Shown here: piece by piece, positions 1 to 5,212 of the stretch
Numbering within the stretch: the stretch's first letter is position 1
Layout of the letters: every line of letters begins with the position of its first letter
NCBI GenBank assembly: GCA_030039655.1
Contig: JASHVC010000084.1
Location: 1-5,302, forward strand
Length of the DNA stretch: 5,302 bases
Direction of reading: 5' to 3'
Source of the DNA: Xanthobacteraceae bacterium
Lineage (GTDB): Bacteria; Pseudomonadota; Alphaproteobacteria; Rhizobiales; Xanthobacteraceae
Made by a program: the position numbers and the translations under genes
The notes under the pieces: generated by a model
The model's input: the letters and a program-made list of their open reading frames with translations, nothing else
The model's database searches: none
Told to the model about the DNA's origin: nothing

Positions 1-91
1 CGGCGATCAGGCCGTCGAGTCCGCCCGCCTGCAAATATTTCGCAGCTTCGATCAAGCGGACATTTTTACCGACGGCCACCTGCACGTTCAT
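1..91 (-). CDS. Partial CDS, N-terminal 30 residues of an unrecognised protein
   Basis: An ATG at 91 reads leftward without a stop to the window edge. It gives 30 residues beginning MNVQVAVGKN and ending GGLDGLIA. A good Shine-Dalgarno GAGG lies 8 bases before the ATG. The start codon is only 14 bases after the TAG of the enamidase-like gene, so the two are almost certainly co-transcribed and may belong to the same pathway. There is no signal peptide; the segment looks like the start of a soluble cytoplasmic protein, with a probable amphipathic helix around residues 11-21. I do not recognise the family from so short a piece. It does not resemble the N-terminal Rossmann motif expected of 2-formylglutarate reductase, the next enzyme in the Eubacterium nicotinate pathway. 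That it is a gene is fairly sure; its function is unknown. Confidence 0.68.
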   Translation of the reverse strand, partial: MNVQVAVGKNVRLIEAAKYLQAGGLDGLIA

Positions 92-105
92 TCGATAATC
101 CTCGC

Positions 106-1302
106 CTAATGTGCCGCCGCGGAGAAATCCTGCGGCACCGCCGAGCGCACCACGCGCGCCTTGCGCGTGGTCGGCGGCGTATTGCGGCTCCGCCCGACGA
201 ACCGCGGGACGCCGGCGGTAATCACGCCGCCAATGGCAGCGATATCGCCATTCTTGACCGCGGCGAGCGCGGTGTCCTGCGTACCCCCATCGGGCGCGTC
301 GATCAGCACGATGTCGGCGGCGCTGCCGGGGGCGAGGAATCCGGAATCGAGATCGTAGACGCGGGCGTTGCTGCCGGTCGCCGCGCAGACGAATCTTTCC
401 GGCGGCATGTCGGTGAGGCTCGCGCAATGGGCGATGGTGTAGAGCATGCCGAGCGGCATGACGCCGGTGCCGGTCGGCGTGTCGGTGGCGATGATGAAGC
501 GATCAAACGCGCCGTGCTGCTCGGCTAGCCGTGCGCACAGCAGCGTGGTGCGGAGATTGCCGGCGGTGCAGACCTGAAGCGCGATCTCGCTCTCTTTGAT
601 CACGCGCTCGAAGTCGCGATCCGGCATGGCGGTCGGCCCGCCGTTAATGTGAAACGAGACGTGCGGCTGCATGGCGAGCAGATGGTCACCGGTGATCGCA
701 CCGGAGCCCGGAATCGACGCACCGCCGGTGTGGCAGGTGGTGATCAGGCCAGCCGCCTTGGCGTCGCGTACCAACGGCACGTAATCGAAAGGCGTCTTCA
801 CCGCGCCGAACCCGGCCTTGGCCAGTCGCACGCCGTTGACTGCCAGCTCGACAAAGTCGGCGGCCTTCAACCCCGGTTCCAGGATCACCGAACCCGCAAG
901 GACGCGCATTCCGCCTGGGCGGTAAGTGGCGAAACACCGCTGCGCCGCGAGCGCCAGCGCCTTCACGCCTTCAGGATCGCTCGGCCGCCCGGGTACATGC
1001 ACCTCGGACGCCGAAATCGCCGTGGTGGTGCCGCCGTGCAGATAGCTTTCCAAATAACCGACGGCGCGCTGGCGCGGCGTGTAATCGCCGAAGGTGATGT
1101 GCACATGGGAATCGATGAGGCCCGGCATCGCCGTCATGCCTCCGGCATCGATCACCACATCAGCGCTCTCGACCGCAGCTGCGTCGGCGGTGCCCACGCG
1201 CGCAATGCTGTCGCCGTCACTGATGATCGTGTCGCCCGCCACGAACGGAGCGCGCCAGTCGCCGGAAACGATTGTTCCCAGATTGACGATCGCGACCTTC
1301 AC
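106..1302 (-). CDS. ena: Enamidase-like metal-dependent amidohydrolase (398 aa)
   Basis: This is a cytoplasmic amidohydrolase-superfamily enzyme most like enamidase (6-oxo-1,4,5,6-tetrahydronicotinate amidohydrolase) of Eubacterium barkeri, which opens the reduced nicotinate ring to 2-formylglutarate and ammonia. The start is a GTG at 1302 with GGAG 9 bases upstream. Residues 1-60 form the N-terminal beta-sandwich part, with IVSGD near residue 11. The metal-binding HVH is at 66-68 (GLIDSHVHIT), then GDYTPRQ at 72-78 and HGGTTT at 89-94. His191 lies in HTGGASIPGS, His218 in HINGGPTA, and the catalytic Asp274 in ATDTPTGTG. The sandwich closes with GSAADIVLID at 326-335, then SRNTPP at 372-377. 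Several of these strings are shared with E. barkeri enamidase as I recall it, and the length is similar (about 385 versus 398). The last 14 or so residues are an extra tail. The position where I expect a bridging Glu reads Lys162-Ala163. The substrate may be a related cyclic enamide or lactam rather than the nicotinate intermediate; family confidence is high, exact reaction moderate. Confidence 0.88.
   Translation of the reverse strand: MKVAIVNLGTIVSGDWRAPFVAGDTIISDGDSIARVGTADAAAVESADVVIDAGGMTAMPGLIDSHVHITFGDYTPRQRAVGYLESYLHGGTTTAISASEVHVPGRPSDPEGVKALALAAQRCFATYRPGGMRVLAGSVILEPGLKAADFVELAVNGVRLAKAGFGAVKTPFDYVPLVRDAKAAGLITTCHTGGASIPGSGAITGDHLLAMQPHVSFHINGGPTAMPDRDFERVIKESEIALQVCTAGNLRTTLLCARLAEQHGAFDRFIIATDTPTGTGVMPLGMLYTIAHCASLTDMPPERFVCAATGSNARVYDLDSGFLAPGSAADIVLIDAPDGGTQDTALAAVKNGDIAAIGGVITAGVPRFVGRSRNTPPTTRKARVVRSAVPQDFSAAAH
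149..171. repeat. Perfect 9-bp inverted repeat with 5-base loop inside the enamidase 3' end
   Basis: Positions 149-157 (ACCACGCGC read without its mismatching flank) pair perfectly with 163-171 (GCGCGTGGT) around a 5-base loop at 158-162. The stem is mostly G-C. It falls in the codons for residues 378-385 of the enamidase-like protein, in the C-terminal tail after the conserved SRNTPP motif. No T-run follows on either strand, so it is not a classical intrinsic terminator. It may be a 3' RNA structure near the end of the gene, or a chance product of a GC-rich Arg/Ala/Val coding tract. Confidence 0.5.
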
Positions 1303-1350
1303 TCAGCGGTGCTCCGTTACCTAGCCGTGCGCGTTTCGCCGCGCTTTCGT

Positions 1351-1366
1351 GTATTGTAACGTATTG
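1351..1366. repeat. Direct repeat GTATTG-TAAC-GTATTG, possible operator
   Basis: GTATTG occurs at 1351-1356 and again at 1361-1366, a 10-base period, so both copies lie on the same face of the helix. The repeat is an AT-rich island in otherwise GC-rich DNA, in the only divergent intergenic region of the window. Read leftward it is CAATAC-GTTA-CAATAC, and the proximal copy overlaps the predicted -10 of the enamidase promoter. This suits a repressor or activator site, but no regulator gene is in view. Confidence 0.35.
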
Positions 1367-1380
1367 CCTAAGCGCGTCCA
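1353..1380 (-). promoter_or_regulatory. Predicted sigma-70-type promoter for the enamidase-like gene
   Basis: Read leftward, TGGACG (1375-1380, 4 of 6 matches to TTGACA) is followed by a 16-base spacer and TACAAT (1353-1358, 5 of 6 matches to TATAAT). The -10 lies about 50 bases before the GTG at 1302, leaving a leader of roughly 40 bases that carries the GGAG ribosome binding site at 1312-1315. It is the best promoter-like pair I could find in the divergent region. I found no equally good rightward match for the solute-binding protein gene. Confidence 0.4.
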
Positions 1381-1415
1381 CGCACGTCTGCCGCGTGCCG
1401 CTTCCGGGAATCGCC

Positions 1416-2387
1416 ATGAAACTTCCACGTCGAAAATTCCTGCAAATCTCAGCCGCCGCGTTGCCGCTCGCGCCTCGCCTGGCGCGGGCGCAATCCTACC
1501 CCACGCACCCGGTGCGCCTGCTCGTCGGCTTCCCGGCCGGCGGCCAGGTCGACATCGTGGCGCGCCTGACGGCGCAATGGCTCGGCGACAAACTCGGCCA
1601 AACAGTTGTCGTTGAGAACAAGCCCGGTGCCGGCGGCAATCTCGGCGCGCAAGCGGTCATCGGCGCGGCGCCCGATGGCTACACGATGTTCTTCGCTGCG
1701 TCGTCGAATGTGGTCAACACCACGCTGTTTGCCAATCTGCCGTATGACTTTGCGCGCGACGTCACGGCGATCACCACCGTCAACAATATTCCGCTCATCC
1801 TGGAAGCCCATCCGTCGTTCAAGCCCAAGACGATCGCCGAATTGATCGCCACCGCCAAAGCCAGTCCCGGCTCGATCACCATGGGGTCGCCTTCGGCTGG
1901 GACGCCGCCTTATCTGTGCGTCGATCTCCTGAACATGATGGCGGACATCAAAGTGGTGCATGTGCCTTACTTTGGCGAGAATCAGATGGTGACCGACCTG
2001 CTTGGCGGCCAAGTTCTGGTCGGCTTCGGCGGCATCTCCGCGGGCATCAGCCACATCAAGGTGGGCGAGCTGCGGGCGCTCGGCGTGACGACTGCAACGC
2101 GTCTCGAGCAATTGCCTGACGTGCCGACGATTGGAGAGACGGTGCCGGGTTTCGCGGCCAGTGGCTGGAACGGCATCGTAGCGCCGAAGAACACGCCGCA
2201 GGAAATCGTCGACAAGGTCGCCGCTGGTGTCGGCGCCATTCAGGCCGATCCCAAATTCAAGGAGCGATTGAGCGACCTCGGCGTCAGCGTGTTCCCAATG
2301 CCGCCTCCGGAGTTTGCAAAGTTTCTCGTCAGCGAAACCGAGAAGTGGGGCAAGGTCGTCAAGTTCGCGGGCCTCAAGCCGCAGTAA
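1416..2387 (+). CDS. Bug/TctC-family tripartite tricarboxylate transporter solute-binding protein, Tat-exported (323 aa)
   Basis: This is a periplasmic solute receptor of the Bug (TctC) family, which binds small carboxylates, amino acids or aromatic acids and usually hands them to TctAB membrane subunits. I chose the ATG at 1416 over an in-frame GTG at 1395. It places the signal directly at the N-terminus: PRRKFLQ at 4-10 is a Tat twin-arginine motif, then a short hydrophobic stretch and ARA cleavage before residue 26. GGGAA lies 5 bases before the ATG. The mature protein (about 298 residues) has the family landmarks: FPAGGQVDIVAR at 39-50, VVENKPGAGGNLG at 65-77, PDGYT at 86-90, then VHVPYFGENQMVTDLLGGQV, RALGVTTATR, LPDVPTIGE and WNGIVAPKNTPQEIV. 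No TctA or TctB is in the window, so it is an orphan receptor as seen here, as is common for the many paralogues in Bordetella and Bradyrhizobium. Its divergence from an enamidase hints at an N-heterocycle or carboxylate ligand; this is inference. Confidence 0.93.
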   Translation: MKLPRRKFLQISAAALPLAPRLARAQSYPTHPVRLLVGFPAGGQVDIVARLTAQWLGDKLGQTVVVENKPGAGGNLGAQAVIGAAPDGYTMFFAASSNVVNTTLFANLPYDFARDVTAITTVNNIPLILEAHPSFKPKTIAELIATAKASPGSITMGSPSAGTPPYLCVDLLNMMADIKVVHVPYFGENQMVTDLLGGQVLVGFGGISAGISHIKVGELRALGVTTATRLEQLPDVPTIGETVPGFAASGWNGIVAPKNTPQEIVDKVAAGVGAIQADPKFKERLSDLGVSVFPMPPPEFAKFLVSETEKWGKVVKFAGLKPQ

Positions 2388-2393
2388 TGCGGC
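2378..2393 (+). promoter_or_regulatory. Hairpin with GUAA tetraloop on the stop codon of the binding-protein gene
   Basis: GCCGCA (2378-2383) and TGCGGC (2388-2393) are a perfect 6-bp inverted repeat around GTAA (2384-2387), a GNRA-type stable tetraloop. The loop contains the TAA stop codon (2385-2387). No T-run follows, so full termination is unlikely. A 3' hairpin between a binding-protein gene and a downstream membrane-protein gene can protect the upstream message from 3' exonucleases and give unequal expression; this role is inferred from other transporter operons. Confidence 0.45.
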
Positions 2394-2409
2394 GATCGTT
2401 CGCGGAGTG

Positions 2410-2415
2410 AAAGGG
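2410..2415 (+). promoter_or_regulatory. Ribosome binding site fixing the start of the VIT-like gene
   Basis: AAAGGG lies 6 bases before the ATG at 2422. The reading frame stays open upstream to a TTG at 2314, but that segment lies in the end of the binding-protein gene, is Ser/Arg-rich and has no resemblance to the family. The site and the 34-base spacing favour 2422 as the true start. Confidence 0.7.
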
Positions 2416-2421
2416 CGGCCC

Positions 2422-3126
2422 ATGAGCCAAACATCTGCTCTGGCCCGGTTGAGGGCTTCGCTGCAAGCATCGGCCGGCGATGTCGTCTTCGGCATGGAAG
2501 ACGGAACTGTCTCCATATTCGGCCTCGTGTTCGGCGTTGCGGCGACCACCAACGATCAATCCGCCGTGCTGATCGCCGGCGCATCGGGCGCCGTTGCGGC
2601 GGCCGTGTCGATGATGGCCGGGACTTACCTCGAAGCCGAAACCAGCGAAGATCAGAAGAAGGTGCTCGACTCGCGCCTGGCCGCGGAGCTGCGAAGTGAT
2701 TCAGCCGCCGTCGTCGGGGGGATCACGCAGCGACTCCGGGCGGCCGGGCTTGCGCAAGAGCAAACGGCGATGACGAGCAACTTTCTTTCATCGCAGCCTG
2801 CTGTCTTGAAAGCGTTCGCCGTGGCGCTTGCCAATCCCGCAGTCGGATCGACGGACAGCGCCCTGGTGCGGTCGCTGTGGATGCTGATCGCCGATTTTCT
2901 TGCCGCCGCAATCCCGATCCTGCCGTTTGCGTTTCTTCCCGTTCCGCAAGGCCGCGTGGTTTCGGCGGCGGTCACAACGCTGCTGCTGGTTGCCCTCGGA
3001 ATCGGCCGTGCCCGCATTGGCGGCAGGAGCATCCTGCGTACGGTAACCGAAACGGTATCGATCGGCATTGCCGCCGCGCTCGCCGGCGTCGGCATTGGCG
3101 TCGGAATTTCCCACCTCTTCAGTTGA
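2422..3126 (+). CDS. VIT1/CCC1-family membrane protein with acid-poor cytoplasmic domain (234 aa)
   Basis: This is an inner-membrane protein of the VIT1/CCC1 (DUF125) family, known for proton-coupled Fe2+/Mn2+ export. Helix 1 (about 22-41) opens with the family motif as GMEDGTVSIFGLVFGV, keeping the Asp (residue 27) conserved in VIT transporters. Helix 2 (about 48-68) has SMMAGTYLEAE, with Met64/Met65 at the expected Met position. Residues 74-150 are the cytoplasmic helical region. Helix 3 (about 151-172) carries the IPILPF signature, helix 4 runs about 179-195 and helix 5 about 208-230. The length matches typical bacterial members (about 230). The odd feature is the cytoplasmic domain: where relatives carry E-rich strings (E-x-E-L-x-x-I-Y and the D-E-L-G-type motif), this protein reads AVVGGITQRL and FAVALAN, so most metal-binding Glu residues seem absent. 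It follows the Bug gene by 34 bases on the same strand and converges with kup. Family assignment is firm; iron or manganese transport is uncertain. Confidence 0.85.
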   Translation: MSQTSALARLRASLQASAGDVVFGMEDGTVSIFGLVFGVAATTNDQSAVLIAGASGAVAAAVSMMAGTYLEAETSEDQKKVLDSRLAAELRSDSAAVVGGITQRLRAAGLAQEQTAMTSNFLSSQPAVLKAFAVALANPAVGSTDSALVRSLWMLIADFLAAAIPILPFAFLPVPQGRVVSAAVTTLLLVALGIGRARIGGRSILRTVTETVSIGIAAALAGVGIGVGISHLFS

Positions 3127-3141
3127 CGAGCAAAGCGAAGA

Positions 3142-5109
3142 TTAAATCTCCACGCGAAATCCCACCTCGATAATCGCGTCCTGGGGAATCTTAAAAAAGT
3201 CCGGCGCTCGGCTTGCGACCCGATTGAAAAACGAAAAGATCCCAAAAGACAGCGGCCCCATCGAAGAGCCCTTGGCGCGCCGAACGATCGTCTCGTGCGC
3301 GATATAATAGTTCTTGTGATCGAGATCAGCATCGAAACCGAGCATTTTGCAATTGAGCAAAGTGAGCGGGATATCGGGCGTCTGCATGAAGCCGAGCCTG
3401 GTCTGAATGCGGTAGAAGCCGTGGCCCAGCCGCTCCACGGAATGGCGTTCGCCGAACGGCACACGCGGCCGATGCTCGAATACGAAGGACAACAGCACTA
3501 CGATCTCGTGCAGGACACGATTGTGTTCGATGTGGCGCAGCAGCATCGGCGAGGCGCCGTACTCGACTTTGGTCAGCCAGACGCCCATGCCAGGTGCCCG
3601 CCCGATGACTGTTCTATCCGCATACGGAATGAACTGGTCGAGCGGCATCGACATTTCGCGCAGACGCTCTCTGACCTCTGACGCGCCCTTGCGCCACGAT
3701 AGCATCATGACGGCGATCGCGCCGCCGATGAGGACTGGAAACCAGCCACCGGCGATGAACTTCATCGAGTTGGAGACAAGGAACGTGGCGTCGATGGTGC
3801 CGAAGGCCGCGATGATCGGAACCGCTACCGTCGGCGACCAGGCCCACCGCGTAACCGCGACACGGTACAGCAAGATCGTGGTGGTGAGCATGGTTCCCGA
3901 CACGGCAATGCCGTAGGCGGCCGCCAGATTGTCCGAAGTCCTGAACAGGATCACCGTAAGGAGCGTCGCCGCCATCAACAGCCAATTGGCGGCAGGCACG
4001 TAAATTTGCCCCTCCTCGTCGCTTGACGTGGAGATGATCCGTGCGCGCGGGCACAACCCCATTATCATGGCCTGGCGGGTCATCGAGAACACGCCGGAGA
4101 TCAGTGACTGCGAAGCGATGATGGTGGCGAGCGCCGCGAGCACCACCATGGGCATAAGCAGCATGTGAGGCGCCAGTTTGTAGAACGGACTATCGGCGGC
4201 GTTTGGCTCGGCGAGGATCAGCGCACCTTGACCGAAATAGTTGAGGATTAGCGCCGGAAGCACGAGCCCGAACCAGGCTCGGCGGATTGCCGTGGGGCCG
4301 ACATGGCCCATATCGGCGTAGAGCGCCTCGCCGCCGGTCAATGCCAAAAAGACAGCGCCGATGACCGCGAACGCCACGAATGGATCTCTGGCGAGGAAAT
4401 GTGCAGCGGCTAGCGGATTGATCGCCCCAAGGATGGCCGGTTGCGTCCATATGTTTGCGGCCCCGAGCAGCCCGATCGACACGAACCAAATGACCATGAC
4501 GGGGCCGAACAGCTTGCCGATGCTTTCGGTGCCCCGCTGTTGGATCAAAAACAGTCCAATCAGAATCGCGAGCGTCACCGGCACCACGAACCTGTCGAAG
4601 GTCGGCGCCATCAGCTTGAGACCTTCCATGGCAGACAGCACGGAAATGGCCGGTGTGATCACGCCGTCGCCGTAGAGCAAAGCGGCACCGATGATTCCCA
4701 GCAATACGAGAATCGGTAGTGTCGCTCCGTCGCGGATGCGGTCTCCGCCGACGAGCGACAGCAGCGCCAAGATACCTCCTTCCCCTTCATTGTCCGCGCG
4801 CATCACGAATACGATGTACTTCAGCGAGACCATCAGCATCAGCGCCCAGAAGATCAGCGACACGATGCCGAAGACTTCGTAGGGCGAGGGAACCGGGTGG
4901 CCGATTCCCGCGAGTGCGACCTGAAACGCATAGAGCGGGCTAGTGCCGATGTCGCCGTAGACGACACCGAGCGCCGTCAGCGCCAGAAACCAGGGATTGC
5001 CCAAGTGATGCGTGCCGGCACCAGCACCGTGACGCGCGGGCCGCTCTTCGGAATCCACCGCCAACGTGGCAGCGTCGGCGCCGCTCGGGCTGCGCGAGAA
5101 CCAATTCAT
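3142..5109 (-). CDS. kup: Kup-family low-affinity potassium/proton symporter (655 aa)
   Basis: This is an inner-membrane K+ uptake protein (KUP/HAK/KT family), probably K+/H+ symport. Helix 1 carries the signature GVVYGDIGTSPLYAF (48-62), whose Asp53 corresponds to the essential Asp23 of E. coli Kup. Further landmarks are RADNEGEGGILALLSL at 104-119, LLYGDGVITPAISVLSAMEG at 144-163, GTESIGKLFGPVM at 193-205, TGGEALYADMGHVG at 258-271, NYFGQGALIL at 290-299, SLISGVFSMTRQA at 335-347 and GQIYVPAANW at 367-376. About twelve membrane helices span 40-470. A soluble C-terminal domain (about 472-655) holds NRVLHEIVVL, FMQTPDIPLTL and a final IIEVGFRVEI. The protein is slightly longer than E. coli Kup (622), mainly through a polar N-terminal extension of about 35 residues. 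The ATG at 5109 is the only reasonable start and has AAGG 6 bases upstream. At 148 an Asp stands where E. coli has Glu116, a substitution I recall as common in the family. It converges with the VIT-like gene and is probably transcribed alone or after the gene at the right edge. Confidence 0.97.
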   Translation of the reverse strand: MNWFSRSPSGADAATLAVDSEERPARHGAGAGTHHLGNPWFLALTALGVVYGDIGTSPLYAFQVALAGIGHPVPSPYEVFGIVSLIFWALMLMVSLKYIVFVMRADNEGEGGILALLSLVGGDRIRDGATLPILVLLGIIGAALLYGDGVITPAISVLSAMEGLKLMAPTFDRFVVPVTLAILIGLFLIQQRGTESIGKLFGPVMVIWFVSIGLLGAANIWTQPAILGAINPLAAAHFLARDPFVAFAVIGAVFLALTGGEALYADMGHVGPTAIRRAWFGLVLPALILNYFGQGALILAEPNAADSPFYKLAPHMLLMPMVVLAALATIIASQSLISGVFSMTRQAMIMGLCPRARIISTSSDEEGQIYVPAANWLLMAATLLTVILFRTSDNLAAAYGIAVSGTMLTTTILLYRVAVTRWAWSPTVAVPIIAAFGTIDATFLVSNSMKFIAGGWFPVLIGGAIAVMMLSWRKGASEVRERLREMSMPLDQFIPYADRTVIGRAPGMGVWLTKVEYGASPMLLRHIEHNRVLHEIVVLLSFVFEHRPRVPFGERHSVERLGHGFYRIQTRLGFMQTPDIPLTLLNCKMLGFDADLDHKNYYIAHETIVRRAKGSSMGPLSFGIFSFFNRVASRAPDFFKIPQDAIIEVGFRVEI

Positions 5110-5115
5110 GCTCGA

Positions 5116-5119
5116 CCTT
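5116..5119 (-). promoter_or_regulatory. Ribosome binding site of kup
   Basis: Read leftward, AAGG is followed by 6 bases and the ATG at 5109. This spacing supports the long N-terminal form of Kup; no in-frame Met occurs between residue 1 and the first membrane helix. I saw no convincing promoter in the rest of the gap (5120-5212). Confidence 0.6.
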
Positions 5120-5212
5120 ATCGCCGGTGGCGCGGGATGCCGGGGTTGCTCGATTTCGTATTCAAGATTTAGGCCAGCGGGTGCGCGATTCGCCGCAAAG
5201 CGCAGGGTGAAA

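Noticed and set aside
649..1359. 236-residue rightward open frame opposite the enamidase
   Set aside because: Low-complexity Arg/Ala/His composition, antisense to conserved catalytic motifs of the amidohydrolase, and no family resemblance.
1395..1415. GTG start for the Bug protein, seven residues longer
   Set aside because: No ribosome binding site precedes it, and it would place extra residues before a complete Tat signal that begins at the ATG at 1416.
2314..2421. Upstream extension of the VIT-like gene to a TTG start
   Set aside because: The 36 extra residues are Ser/Arg-rich, overlap the Bug gene, and match nothing in the family; the ATG at 2422 has a proper ribosome binding site.
1449..2552. 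Long 367-residue open frame on the minus strand, opposite the Bug gene
   Set aside because: It is Arg/His/Asp-rich with no recognisable fold, lies antisense to an unmistakable Bug protein, and is an expected by-product of high GC content.
3138..3152. Small palindrome AGATTAAATCT at the kup stop codon, considered as a terminator
   Set aside because: Five AT-rich base pairs with a one-base centre cannot form a stable RNA hairpin, and no T-run follows.
2652..3464. 270-residue leftward open frame covering the VIT-like gene and the end of kup
   Set aside because: It spans two well-supported genes in another frame, is Ser/Arg-rich and shows no domain.
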